Shown: one piece after another, positions 8,543 through 17,524 of the stretch
Position numbering within the stretch: the first letter of the stretch is position 1
Layout of the letters: the number at the start of each line of letters is the position of its first letter
Source: Bacteroidota bacterium
Lineage (GTDB): Bacteria; Bacteroidota; Bacteroidia; Chitinophagales; Saprospiraceae
Assembly: GCA_029781095.1 (NCBI GenBank)
Contig: JAKOXM010000060.1
Span: forward strand, 1-35,946
DNA length: 35,946 nucleotides
Reading direction: 5' to 3'
Notes under the pieces: model-generated
The model's database searches: none
What the model saw: the letters and a program-made list of their open reading frames with translations, nothing else
Told to the model about the DNA's origin: nothing
Translations under genes and position numbers: made by a program

Positions 8543-11500
8543 TCAATTCCCCCCTTCATCCAGTTCGAGCAGATTGCCGCCTTTTTGGGTGGTCTTGTTG
8601 AGCTGGTTTGGAGCGGCATTCCCCAATTTATCGTATTTCTGCCTGGCCAGGGTCATAATAGTCGGGTTGTTCCCTTTATAATTCTCGAGTACGGCTTCGA
8701 GTGCCGCGGAGGCGCTGTTCTTGTCTCCCTGGTCGAGGTATACATCGGAAAGCAGGATAAGGTTGCGTGCGATCCAGTCATCATATCCTGCGCTGGCTTT
8801 ATTGGCGTGGTTGGTGATAAGATCTTCCGCATCGGCATATTTTTTCTGACGGTAGAGTATTTGCGCCATCAGGTGGTAGGCTTCGGGCATGATCTCGGAG
8901 CTGGCGTTCTCGGCGACAGACTGAAGGGCCGGGTATGCACGGGTATACTCACCCTTGTCGTAGGCCATTTTGCCGAGGTAGAAATTGGCCAGCGCATACT
9001 GATCGGCGGAAGCCAGCGGCGAGGCATTTACTTTGTTGGCATATTCGGTGACCGCGACGGAGTTGTTGCCACTCTTGTATGCCGCTTCGAGTGCCGTTAT
9101 TTGTGCGCTGAAACGCGATGCGTCGGTTGGCGCCGATTCTTCCCATTTGCGGGCGTATTCAAGTGCCTGTGCCGGGTTGTTCTGGCTGCCAAGTGCCAGC
9201 AAGGCTGCTTTTTCGGAAGCCTTGGCGTAGTACTTGCTCGGTCCGCGGTTTACGACGGCAGCGTAATCCTTCAGGGCCAGGTCGTATTTTTTGATATCGG
9301 ATGAAGCATAACTTTCACCGCGGTAATAGTAAGCATCGAGCGAGTTCGGGCCGGTCGGGTATTTGGCCAGGTAGTTGGTGTAGCCGTCGATAGCTGCCTG
9401 GAATTTACGGTTTTCATACTGGTATTCGGCCGACTGGTAGATAATGCTGTCGCGCGAATTGTTGCTCACTTTATAGCCAGGCACCGTTTCGAGGAAAGCG
9501 AGATATTCGTCGGGACGCCCCATTTCCTGGTAGGTTTCCTGCAACAAGGACAGGGCGTCCTTTGCCTGTGAAGCATCCGGGTTATTGGAAAATACCTGCT
9601 TGTAGTAGTTGGCTGCGGCGCTGTAGTTACCCTGGCGGAAAGAAATGATGCCAAGTTGCATGAGCGCCGGGTTGATCAGCGGTGATTTGCCGCGGAAATC
9701 GGATACGAGCTTGCGCAACGGCGTGGTCGCTTCGCCGAGTTTTCCCATTTCGAGGTAGGTGTTGCCGAGTTCGAGCAGGGCCTCGTCGGTGTAGCGGCTG
9801 TTGGGATACTGATCCACGAGGCTTTCAAGGGCAACTGCCTTGTCGAGCTGGCTGCCCTGCAACCCGCGAATGATGGCTTTTTGGTAGAGCGCATACTCGA
9901 AACCATCGTATTTTTTGTTCACTGCCTCGTTGTAATAGGCAAGGGCGTCGGCGTATTTTTTGTTTTTAAACTGGCAATCGCCTGCGCGCAGGATGGCATC
10001 ACCCAGCACCGATTTCCTGATCTGGTCAGACTGTATTTTGTTGCCGGCTTTCCGGATGCCATCCACTGCGGCCTTGAAATTGGTCAGCGCGGAGCTGTAA
10101 TCTTCGAGTTTCAGATAATTATATCCCTGCACGTATTGCCCCATCAGAATACTGCTTTCTTCGGGCAGGTCGCTGATGTTTTTTGCGGAGCTGAGGAAGG
10201 TATTGATATGCTGCTTGCTGATGTTCCATTCCTGCGATTCGTTGGCGATCGATCCCAGCCAGAACGAACTGAGCGAGGCGGTGCGCTTGTCGATGGGATT
10301 GTCCAGCGACTTATTAAAATAACGCCGGGCTTCTTCTTTCTGGCCGTTCTGGTACAATTGCACACCGCGGTTGTAAGTCACCTGTTGGTAGGTGGCATTC
10401 AGTTTGGCATTGCGGTTTTTGATGCTTTCAAGTGTGGCAATGGCGCGGTCGTAATCGCGCGTATTGAGGAACACCTCGCTCATGAGCGCCTGCGCATCGT
10501 CGTAATACCGCGAGCCGGGCTGAAATTTTTGCAGCGCATCGATGGCGTCGCGATCGTATTTCAGTTCATAACTCAGTTTGGCGTAGTTGATCAGGGCATC
10601 CTCTTGCACCGTCTTGTCGAAATTCATACCGGAGGCGTTGCCGAAAGCGGTGCGGGCGTTGAACTTGTTGCCCGTCCGGAGATAACAGTCGCCAAGGTGA
10701 TAAAGGCCGTTCTGTCCAAGCAGGCTGTCCTGTTTGCCGAGTTGTTCGAAGTTTTCAATGGCCTGTTTGTAATAACCGTTTCGATATTGCGTGTAGCCAA
10801 GCTGGTAATAATCGGCCGGGCGGAGGCTGGCACCGTTGGTTGCGGCGAATTCGAGGTAAGGAAGCGCTTTGGCGTAGTCGCCTTTTTCAAAATAGGCCTG
10901 CCCCACAAGCTGGTTGAGTTCGGGGCGGTTTTTAATGTTCGGATCCTGGGCCTTCAGTGCTCCGTAGGAGATCACCTGGTCGTACTGTTTCTTGTTGGCG
11001 TAAATTTGCGTGATGTAATAGGGAACGATAGCCTTGTATTTGTCCGATTTTTCGCAACGAACAAACGAGCGGGAAGCGTCGTCGTATTTCTGCTCAAAAA
11101 AAGAGCAACAGCCGTAGTAGTAGTTGGCGGGGTAGTACCATTCGCTCCGCGTGTTTTCCTTGAGCTGTGCCAGTTCGTTTTTAGCCCGCGCAAAATTCTT
11201 CGTTACAAAGTAACTGTAACCTTTTTTGAACTGTATTTCATCTGCGGCATTTCCCGAGCCGGACGGCGCCATATCGTAATATGTCAGTGCGCGATCGTAT
11301 TTTTTCTGGTCAAAATAATAGTCGCCGATCTCGAGTGCCGCCTGACTTGCAACGGGATCGGGGGCATTCTCGCGCAGAAAATCGAGTGTGATCTTTTCGG
11401 CTTCCGGCTGGTCGAGGCGGACGGCGCACTTGGCGAAATAGAGTTCCGCATCGTTTTTAACCGCTTTCCATTCAGGCTCGTTTACCGGGCGCAGCATGTC

Positions 11501-11671
11501 GATCGTGGCGCGAAATTCTTTTTGCGCCAGTCCATAGATTTGTTGGTTGAAAAAATCCACCCCGCGGTTATAGGCAAGGTTGGCTTCGGTGTACACGGTG
11601 GTTTGCTGGGCCGGTAAATTAAATGTTATACCGATTAGCAAGCAGGATAAAATGCCTTTCCAAAGGTTCAT
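8543..11671 (-). CDS. Giant tetratricopeptide-repeat protein, exported
   Basis: Start ATG 11671 gives a signal peptide (MNLWKGILSCLLIGITFNL, PAQQ), so the protein is exported, probably to the periplasm; an upstream in-frame ATG at 11725 would mask it. Nearly the whole 1042-residue sequence is helical TPR-type repeats with A/Y/F at the consensus sites (for example YDRALTYYDMAPSG, GDYAKALPYLEFAATNG, KKYADALAYYNEAVNKKYDG, GNYSAAANYYKQVFSNNPDA), similar to YbgF/CpoB-like and BamD-like repeat proteins. Such superhelices scaffold protein-protein contacts at the envelope. The downstream barrel gene in the same direction suggests they act together, which is inference. Repeat-based similarity does not give a precise role. 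Confidence 0.85.
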   Translation of the reverse strand: MNLWKGILSCLLIGITFNLPAQQTTVYTEANLAYNRGVDFFNQQIYGLAQKEFRATIDMLRPVNEPEWKAVKNDAELYFAKCAVRLDQPEAEKITLDFLRENAPDPVASQAALEIGDYYFDQKKYDRALTYYDMAPSGSGNAADEIQFKKGYSYFVTKNFARAKNELAQLKENTRSEWYYPANYYYGCCSFFEQKYDDASRSFVRCEKSDKYKAIVPYYITQIYANKKQYDQVISYGALKAQDPNIKNRPELNQLVGQAYFEKGDYAKALPYLEFAATNGASLRPADYYQLGYTQYRNGYYKQAIENFEQLGKQDSLLGQNGLYHLGDCYLRTGNKFNARTAFGNASGMNFDKTVQEDALINYAKLSYELKYDRDAIDALQKFQPGSRYYDDAQALMSEVFLNTRDYDRAIATLESIKNRNAKLNATYQQVTYNRGVQLYQNGQKEEARRYFNKSLDNPIDKRTASLSSFWLGSIANESQEWNISKQHINTFLSSAKNISDLPEESSILMGQYVQGYNYLKLEDYSSALTNFKAAVDGIRKAGNKIQSDQIRKSVLGDAILRAGDCQFKNKKYADALAYYNEAVNKKYDGFEYALYQKAIIRGLQGSQLDKAVALESLVDQYPNSRYTDEALLELGNTYLEMGKLGEATTPLRKLVSDFRGKSPLINPALMQLGIISFRQGNYSAAANYYKQVFSNNPDASQAKDALSLLQETYQEMGRPDEYLAFLETVPGYKVSNNSRDSIIYQSAEYQYENRKFQAAIDGYTNYLAKYPTGPNSLDAYYYRGESYASSDIKKYDLALKDYAAVVNRGPSKYYAKASEKAALLALGSQNNPAQALEYARKWEESAPTDASRFSAQITALEAAYKSGNNSVAVTEYANKVNASPLASADQYALANFYLGKMAYDKGEYTRAYPALQSVAENASSEIMPEAYHLMAQILYRQKKYADAEDLITNHANKASAGYDDWIARNLILLSDVYLDQGDKNSASAALEAVLENYKGNNPTIMTLARQKYDKLGNAAPNQLNKTTQKGGNLLELDEGGN

Positions 11672-11908
11672 GTCGAGCAATTTTAGTATTGAAAAATTGG
11701 GATTTCGTTTAGAGTATTCAGGCAAACGAACGCCGCCAAATGGGGCAGCTGTTCGCCCCGGATTTATTTTTTGGAAATTTTAACAAGTTAAAAACGCGGA
11801 AAGCAGCTGCGAAAATATGTATTGGCCGGCAGCTTGGCATAAAAAATCAACATCTAGTACGACTGATGACATTAAATAGTCAAAATCAACGAATTGAAGC
11901 AGGCTTCC

Positions 11909-11916
11909 TACATTTG
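11909..11916 (+). promoter_or_regulatory. Candidate Bacteroidota -7 element for the MarC gene
   Basis: TACATTTG matches TAnnTTTG and lies 20 bp before the ATG at 11937. No convincing TTTG element is found at the normal spacing upstream, so this is a weak call. Confidence 0.3.
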
Positions 11917-11936
11917 TGCAAATACCTTCAAACAAT

Positions 11937-12560
11937 ATGGACTTCTTCCTCGCAACCCTCTTTTCACTCTTTTCCATCGTCGACCCGCCCGGCGCCATTC
12001 CGGTTTACGTGGCCATGACGGGCGACCGGCCCCGCCCGGAGCGCAACAAAATTGCGTTGATGACGAGTTTTTATTTCCTGTTGATCCTGGTCAGTTTTTT
12101 TCTTGCAGGCACCTACATCCTCAGTTTTTTCAGTCTTACGGTTCACTCCTTGCGTATTGCCGGGGGTATCACACTGCTCATCAGCGGTTTCGGGCTGATG
12201 TCGGGGCGATTCACCAAGGAGCGCGGCTACGACAAGGGCGCCGAAAAACAGTCGCAGGAGCGCACGGACATCGCTTTTTCTCCATTGGCCATGCCTTTGC
12301 TGTCCGGTCCCGGCAGTATTTCATATCTTATCACGCAGTTCAGCCAGCACCCCGACTGGAGCGAACGCAGCCTGATTCTGGCGGCTATTGTGGCTGTAAC
12401 GATACTGGTTTGGGCCTGCCTGCGCGTAGCGCCGTTCCTGTTCAAAATGTTCGGTGCGGGCGGCCTGAATGCCATTGCGCGGATCATGGGATTTATCGTC
12501 ATTGCCATCGGCGTCCAGTTTATTGTCGACGGGCTGGTGCATCTGGTGAAGGAGATTTGA
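11937..12560 (+). CDS. MarC-family (UPF0056) multi-pass membrane protein
   Basis: A 208-residue hydrophobic protein with about six membrane segments in the MarC/NAAT layout. The start at 11937 (MDFFLATLFSLFSIVDPPGA) matches the family, whose first helix carries F-x-x-x-D-P-x-G-x-x-P. The second half repeats the pattern with PLAMPLLSGPGSISYLI, and the end (ARIMGFIVIAIGVQFIVDGL) is also typical. The family was named for a supposed link to multiple antibiotic resistance that was later withdrawn; some relatives are annotated as neutral amino-acid transporters, and the real substrate is unsettled. The 265-bp divergent spacer to the TPR gene probably holds promoters for both. Confidence 0.9.
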   Translation: MDFFLATLFSLFSIVDPPGAIPVYVAMTGDRPRPERNKIALMTSFYFLLILVSFFLAGTYILSFFSLTVHSLRIAGGITLLISGFGLMSGRFTKERGYDKGAEKQSQERTDIAFSPLAMPLLSGPGSISYLITQFSQHPDWSERSLILAAIVAVTILVWACLRVAPFLFKMFGAGGLNAIARIMGFIVIAIGVQFIVDGLVHLVKEI

Positions 12561-12724
12561 TTTTCGGGTTGCGGGTATTGCGCCTTTTTTCAAATCATAA
12601 CACCACCTGTGCGCCTCAAAAAACACCTCGTCCGACTTGAAAATCCATTCTTTTGCCTCCGGCAGAATAGCTAAAACTAGTTCTTGCATATTCAATTTAA
12701 TATTTCCCGTTTTTGCGATTCCCT

Positions 12725-14308
12725 ATGAAAAACGATCTCTTTCTTCTGGCCCAGTCAAAGCTCGCCAAAGCGCGTGTCACGCTTGACTTTGACGAGTATG
12801 ACCGGAAAATCCTCGCCAAAAGCAAGGGCGCCGTATTTGTGTGCAATCAGTTGCTGCCCGGGCTCGATGAATGGGTATTACTGGCTTTGCTCGGCGAACA
12901 CTACGAAGGAGTCAAAATCCTGTACCCCTACCCTACTCCGCCGCCCAAACCGCTGCGCCCCGTGGCGATCCGGCCCCAGCGCACAAAACTGGCCGACCGG
13001 ATCATGCCCCTTAATTTTTTCAAAAAAGTGGCCAAATCGGTAAAAAAAGGCGAGGCCGTGGGGCTGAGCATCGACTTTTCGGACAACCCGCTGAGTCATT
13101 TCGGGAAAAATATTCTGCGCCAGCAGATACTGAAGCAACTTCGAAAAGCCCAACAACCCGTCATTCCCATTCACCTGCAGGCGCACCAGCTGCCGGGCGG
13201 TCTTTTGCGAAAAGCGATACCCGGCCTGCCTTACCAGTTCAGCGACAGGCCAATACGCATCAGCGTCCGCATCGGCAGCCCGATTTCGCCCGATGACATC
13301 GGAATGTTTCCCAAAAATCGCATCTGGGGTAAATATCTGCAAGCGAAGATTTTCTCGCTCGGCTCGCCCTTCGATGTGCGTCCGGAGCTGTTTACGGGTG
13401 AGAAAACCGGCAAACAGCAGCCGCTCGCCGGGCCCGGCGACCCGCAACAGATTGCCGCCGAAATGGACGCTCTGAAGCCTGAATACAAGATCACTTCGCG
13501 CGGCCAGTTCGACGTGTACGTGGCGCCGTTCGCCGCGTTGCCGAACACGATGTTCGAAATCGCCCGGCTGCGCGAGCTCACTTTCCGGGCGGCGGGCGAA
13601 GGCTCGGGCAAGCCCCGCGACCTCGATGAGTACGACCTTTATTACCTTCAACTGATTATCTGGGATCGGGAGGAGAAAAAGATTGCCGGCGGGTACAGGC
13701 TCGGTCAGGGCGATATGATATTCCGCCGGTTCGGTGTCAATGGCTTCTATACCAATAGTTTATTCAAAATGAAGCAGGGATTTTACCCCATTTTGCAGGA
13801 GGCGGTGGAATTGGGACGTTCCTACATTACACCGGAATACCAGAAACACCGCCTGCCGCTTTTCCTGCTCTGGAAAGGCATCCTGCACTTCCTGCTCGCC
13901 AATCCGCATTACCGCTATCTCTACGGCCCCGTCAGCATCAGCAAGGATTATTCGGACGCATCGAAAGCCATTATTGTGGAGTTTGTGCGCCGCTTCTTTT
14001 TCGATACCGCACTGTCCAAACTGGTAGAACCGCGCAAACCTTTCCGGGCCCGCATCAAGTCGGTGAATACCAAATTGCTGGCCGAACAGCTGCGCGGCGA
14101 ATTCGACGCCCTCGAAAGCCTGGTGGAAACCATCGAGCCGGCGCATTTCAAGGTACCCGTGCTGTTCCGGCAGTACCTCCGGCAGAACGCCCGGTTCATC
14201 GCATTCAACGTGGACCCCAACTTTGCCGATTGCCTCGACGGACTAATGATACTCGATATCGCGCAACTGCCGGCGAGCACGATCGAGGCGTTGCAGCAGG
14301 AGAAGTAA
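12725..14308 (+). CDS. Two-domain acyltransferase of OlsF type (PlsC-like plus OlsB-like GNAT), ornithine or amino-acid lipid synthesis
   Basis: The 527-residue protein has an N-terminal lysophospholipid-acyltransferase-like region (about 1-225) and a C-terminal OlsB/hemolysin-type GNAT domain (about 255-525; FEIARLRELTFRAAGEGSGK followed by PRDLDEYDLYYLQL). In OlsF proteins, described in several phyla including Bacteroidota, the C-terminal part N-acylates ornithine and the N-terminal part adds the second acyl chain, giving phosphate-free ornithine lipids. Here the N-terminal motif reads CNQLLPGLDEW where family members have NHPLGGLDG: the catalytic His is Gln42. The first domain may thus be inactive or altered. 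The start is ATG 12725; a TTG 12 bp upstream is in frame but less likely. Glycine or another amino acid could be the acceptor instead. Confidence 0.75.
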   Translation: MKNDLFLLAQSKLAKARVTLDFDEYDRKILAKSKGAVFVCNQLLPGLDEWVLLALLGEHYEGVKILYPYPTPPPKPLRPVAIRPQRTKLADRIMPLNFFKKVAKSVKKGEAVGLSIDFSDNPLSHFGKNILRQQILKQLRKAQQPVIPIHLQAHQLPGGLLRKAIPGLPYQFSDRPIRISVRIGSPISPDDIGMFPKNRIWGKYLQAKIFSLGSPFDVRPELFTGEKTGKQQPLAGPGDPQQIAAEMDALKPEYKITSRGQFDVYVAPFAALPNTMFEIARLRELTFRAAGEGSGKPRDLDEYDLYYLQLIIWDREEKKIAGGYRLGQGDMIFRRFGVNGFYTNSLFKMKQGFYPILQEAVELGRSYITPEYQKHRLPLFLLWKGILHFLLANPHYRYLYGPVSISKDYSDASKAIIVEFVRRFFFDTALSKLVEPRKPFRARIKSVNTKLLAEQLRGEFDALESLVETIEPAHFKVPVLFRQYLRQNARFIAFNVDPNFADCLDGLMILDIAQLPASTIEALQQEK

Positions 14309-14372
14309 GCCGGCTTCCCGTCAAAATATTAAATTTTTTATGTCAAATATTTTTTTATAAAACAAAACGAAA

Positions 14373-14380
14373 TATTTTTG
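14373..14380 (+). promoter_or_regulatory. Candidate -7 element in AT-rich leader
   Basis: The 200 bp between 14309 and 14510 are strongly AT-rich with many T-runs. TATTTTTG at this position fits TAnnTTTG. A -33 partner is not clear, and the ATG is 131 bp away. Confidence 0.25.
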
Positions 14381-14510
14381 TCCCGTATATTTTTTATACA
14401 CAACTAATTCAATAACAATAACTAACCCTGCCCAGGCGCCCCGTGACCCTGCAAATACCTGAAATTGTTTAACACAAAATCCCGCCGAACGCAGGCTTAC
14501 AACCCGTTAT

Positions 14511-15227
14511 ATGAAAAAGCAACCCGGACATCGCAAATACAACGTCTCCGAAGCCGACCTGTATATCAATTGCCTCGAGGCCATCCGCTCGGCGCACCGC
14601 GACCTGGAGTTTTTTACCCAATACGGCTACGGCATCGACCGGCTCAAGGCGTTCAAAGCCATGTGCGACCAGTTCCAGGCTATCCCGGGCGACGACGAAC
14701 TGGTTGGCGATCAGATGATCTGCACGGAAAAAAAGAGTCAGGCTGCCGAAAAACTCAAAACGGCTATCCGCTCGCTCATGACGCGCGTGGCCATGAAATA
14801 CCACGACCGAACCGGCCGCTACCGAAAGTTCGGCACCGCCAAACTCGGCGACATGAGCGACCCGCAACTCCTGTTCTGCGGTCGCCGCGTGGCGCGGGTA
14901 GCACGCCAACAAATTGATTTTCTGGCAGATGTGGGTGTGAATGAGAACATTATCCAGCGTGTGCTCGACGCCTGTGCGGAATTTGAAAACGCGCTGAATA
15001 TCCAGCAGGACAAACTGCACGACCGCGACATCGGCGTGGAGCGCCGGATGGAGGCCGGCAACAAACTCTACAACGAACTCATCGTGCTGGCCGACATCGG
15101 CAAGGACATCTGGGTGGAACGCGACCGCGTGAAATACGATCAGTATTGCCTGTACGAAAGCAACGCCGACCAGAAAAGAGCCCTGCGGGAGCGAAAGAAA
15201 GCCGAATCTGCCGGGCAAACGGCGTGA
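14511..15227 (+). CDS. Unknown helical protein
   Basis: A 238-residue charged protein that I do not recognise. It appears mostly alpha-helical, with no signal peptide or membrane segment, so it is probably cytoplasmic. Distinct stretches are VSEADLYINCLEAIRSAHRD near the N-terminus, TAIRSLMTRVAMKYHDRTGR in the middle, and NIIQRVLDACAEFENALNIQ before a Lys/Arg-rich tail (RALRERKKAES). The tail runs to within 12 bp of the convergent nhaD stop. It has its own AT-rich leader, so it is probably transcribed alone. Its codon pattern is like that of its neighbours, and the frame is long and uninterrupted, which supports a real gene. Confidence 0.75.
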   Translation: MKKQPGHRKYNVSEADLYINCLEAIRSAHRDLEFFTQYGYGIDRLKAFKAMCDQFQAIPGDDELVGDQMICTEKKSQAAEKLKTAIRSLMTRVAMKYHDRTGRYRKFGTAKLGDMSDPQLLFCGRRVARVARQQIDFLADVGVNENIIQRVLDACAEFENALNIQQDKLHDRDIGVERRMEAGNKLYNELIVLADIGKDIWVERDRVKYDQYCLYESNADQKRALRERKKAESAGQTA

Positions 15228-15239
15228 GCGGTATCCGCG

Positions 15240-16583
15240 TCAATGCACGCTTACTCCGAATACGTTGTTTTCAAGATAATACGCTCCGATGCCTGCGAGG
15301 TACCCGATCAAAGCGTAGGCAGAAATACGCTTCAGATACCATAGAAAGTCGATTTTTAAAATCCCCATCGATGCGACGCCCGCAGCAGAACCGATGATAA
15401 GGATGCTGCCACCCGTACCCGCGCAATAGGCGAGCAGTTCCCAGAATTCATGATCCGGCGGAAAATGGGTCATATCGTACATGCCCATGCAGGCTGCCAC
15501 GAGCGGCACGTTGTCCACCACAGCCGATAAAAGCCCGATTAAAGTATTGATAGTGAAAATATTACCGAATGTGGCGTCGAGTATTTGCGCCAGATGACGC
15601 AAATGTCCGGAAGTTTCCAGAGCCCCGACCGCGAGCAGAATACCGAGAAAAAACAGAATGCTTGGCGTATCGATTCGTTGCAGCATGGCCGCTACGGAAA
15701 ACTTGCGGCGCATATCCTGCTCCTTGTCGCGGTGAAGCAATTCCGTAACATACCAAAGAACACCCAGCGACAATAAAACCCCCATGTAGGGCGGCAGGTG
15801 GGTCACCGTTTTGAATATGGGGACAAACAACAGCGATAAACACCCGAGAACGAACATCAGGTTCTGTTCGAAAAATGTGGTTCCGGTACGGGATTCCTTT
15901 CCCGGATCTTCCTGTTTTTCCAGTTTCACATCTGCTCCGCCGAAATAAGTGGCCACCAGCAGGGGCACAGCCAGCGACACCACGGATGCCAGAAAGGTTT
16001 CTTTCATGATATTCAGGGTCGTCACCTGCCCTCCTATCCAAAGCATGATGGTCGTGACGTCACCGATGGGCGACCACGCGCCGCCTGCGTTGGCGGCGAT
16101 GATGACAAAACCGCCCAGAAACCACAGGTTTTCCTTCTTTTTTACGATCCGCCGCAACAGGGCGCTCATAATAATGGCCGTGGTCATGTTATCGAGGCAA
16201 GCCGACAGGAAAAATGCCACCCAGGAAATGATCCACAGCAACCTGACCGGACTCGTGGTATTGATCCGGCTGGTGATAACACGGAATCCGTCGTGCATGT
16301 CCACCAGTTCGACGATGGTCATGGCTCCGAGCAGGAAAAAAAGAATTTCGGAAATTTTACCGAGGTGCTCGAACAGGGAAGATTCCACATAAGTCCGCAT
16401 GCCATCGGCCGTAATCCCCACAAATTCGCCCACTGCGGGCATGCTTCCCATACCGAATGTAAGAACAAGCCAGCAAACGACGCCCGTAAGCAGGGCCGTT
16501 GCCGCTTTGTCAATTTTCAATGGGTGCTCGAACGCGATCAGTACGTATCCGAAGATAAATACTGCGACAATTAATAAATCCAT
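15240..16583 (-). CDS. nhaD: Na+/H+ antiporter, NhaD family
   Basis: A 447-residue inner-membrane protein with about 12 hydrophobic segments, the usual length for NhaD in the ion-transporter superfamily. It exchanges internal Na+ or Li+ for external H+. Characteristic stretches are SACLDNMTTAIIMSALLRRI (intramembrane Asn/Asp region), the signature NAGGAWSPIGDVTTIMLWIG, and a second half-repeat with LIGLLSAVVDNVPLVAACMG and GTGGSILIIGSAAGVASMG. It follows a CBS-pair gene by 72 bp on the same strand, probably in one transcript, so the CBS protein may regulate it or respond to the same signal. Confidence 0.93.
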   Translation of the reverse strand: MDLLIVAVFIFGYVLIAFEHPLKIDKAATALLTGVVCWLVLTFGMGSMPAVGEFVGITADGMRTYVESSLFEHLGKISEILFFLLGAMTIVELVDMHDGFRVITSRINTTSPVRLLWIISWVAFFLSACLDNMTTAIIMSALLRRIVKKKENLWFLGGFVIIAANAGGAWSPIGDVTTIMLWIGGQVTTLNIMKETFLASVVSLAVPLLVATYFGGADVKLEKQEDPGKESRTGTTFFEQNLMFVLGCLSLLFVPIFKTVTHLPPYMGVLLSLGVLWYVTELLHRDKEQDMRRKFSVAAMLQRIDTPSILFFLGILLAVGALETSGHLRHLAQILDATFGNIFTINTLIGLLSAVVDNVPLVAACMGMYDMTHFPPDHEFWELLAYCAGTGGSILIIGSAAGVASMGILKIDFLWYLKRISAYALIGYLAGIGAYYLENNVFGVSVH

Positions 16584-16655
16584 ACATGAAGGGCCCTGCG
16601 TTCGGCAAGTGACGGGTAATGCAATTTTTAGCCTGTGCAGGAATTCGCCGCAATA

Positions 16656-17096
16656 TTAGGCACCGCTGATGTATTGTTCCAGAAAGTTGATGTGCATTTT
16701 TTGTTCGTTCATGATCGTTGTCACGATATCGCCAATGCTGATCATGCCGGATACCTTGCCGTTTTCCAGCACCGGGAGGTGGCGAATATGCTTATCGCTG
16801 AACAATTTCATGCAATCCTCGAGTTTCATCGTGGGTGTAACGGTAAAAACATTGGGTGTCATCACCTCCGTAACAGGCGTGCTTTTCGCTTTCCGGCCCT
16901 GGATAATGCCTTTCCGGGCGTAGTCGCGTTCCGAAAAAATGCCGATGAGCCGGTCGCCATCCAGAACCACCACAGCACCTATATTTTTGGCGGCCATCAA
17001 TTCGAGGGCATCAATGACCATGTGATCGGGGGTGACATGGAATACTTCGCTTGCTCGTTTTCCCTCCAGCAGTTGTTTGACTGAAATCATAGACAT
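16656..17096 (-). CDS. CBS-pair domain protein
   Basis: A 146-residue stand-alone Bateman module: CBS1 is about residues 15-75 (VTPDHMVIDALELMAAKNIG, then VVVLDGDRLIGIFSERDY) and CBS2 about 80-140 (VTPTMKLEDCMKLFSDKHIR, then HLPVLENGKVSGMISIGDIV). The S-E-R-D and S-I-G-D ends of each repeat fit adenine-nucleotide binding. No enzyme or membrane domain is fused, so it probably senses ATP, AMP or SAM and acts on a partner. nhaD lies 72 bp downstream. The first ATG (17096) and a second two codons later are equally plausible. A promoter-like sequence sits 59 bp upstream. Confidence 0.9.
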   Translation of the reverse strand: MSMISVKQLLEGKRASEVFHVTPDHMVIDALELMAAKNIGAVVVLDGDRLIGIFSERDYARKGIIQGRKAKSTPVTEVMTPNVFTVTPTMKLEDCMKLFSDKHIRHLPVLENGKVSGMISIGDIVTTIMNEQKMHINFLEQYISGA

Positions 17097-17154
17097 CGGA
17101 CTTTAGAAAAGTTAAGAAAGATCGTGATCGTTGGTTTTCAAAACGCATGAACGG

Positions 17155-17185
17155 CTAAGGTATGGAACATTCCCGTCAAACCAAA
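17155..17185 (-). promoter_or_regulatory. Candidate Bacteroidota promoter for the CBS-nhaD unit
   Basis: On the minus strand TTTG (17182-17185) is followed after exactly 19 bp by TACCTTAG (17155-17162), 7 of 8 matches to TAnnTTTG. It lies 59 bp upstream of the CBS gene start. Confidence 0.45.
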
Positions 17186-17362
17186 ATTAGTGCCTGCATT
17201 CCAGAATAAAATCAGTGTTAAATATTACTGATAAGCGTTTTTTTGGATTTTTTGAAATTGCTGTGTGCCGTATCTTTTATGCATGGGTTGATGAATACCA
17301 ACGAAATGAGTTAGACGGTTCGGCTTGGAATATTGTGGCAGGCAGGGGTAAAAAATCTTTAG

Positions 17363-17524
17363 AGCGTATGTTTAAATTTCGGTGTCGGAGCGAAAGTGGG
17401 CAAATTTTATTTCAGGCAAGGCGAAATTTGCAGCCATAGCCGGGCGCCTATGGCGAAAATTTTAACCAAACAAGAAATAAAATTGGCCGCTTGTAGCCCG
17501 GCGACCGAAACTTAAACATACGCT
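17363..17524. mobile_element. MITE-like imperfect inverted repeat, about 162 bp
   Basis: The ends AGCGTATGTTTAA are identical in inverted orientation and pairing extends through about 50 bp per arm (TTTCGGT and AATTTTATTTC blocks conserved). The centre forms a second hairpin (GCCATAG/CTATGGC). It has no coding capacity. The right end coincides with the last base of the phosphoribosyltransferase stop codon. It may act as a bidirectional transcript end or be a non-autonomous transposon remnant. The rest of the gap, 17186-17362, shows nothing I can name. Confidence 0.65.

Noticed and set aside
9881-11617. A 578-codon open frame antisense to the TPR gene
   Set aside because: It mirrors the repeats of the TPR gene, has low-complexity hydrophobic content and no known domain; the minus-strand frame has a signal peptide and clear TPRs.
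12570-12695. A minus-strand reading frame beginning MQELVLAILPEAKEWIFKSD
   Set aside because: The first 35 or so residues look protein-like and might be a gene remnant, but the frame then runs antisense through the MarC gene and I cannot assign a family.
17215-17439. A 74-codon frame reaching into the MITE-like element
   Set aside because: Half of it is translated inverted repeat, and it has no recognisable domain.
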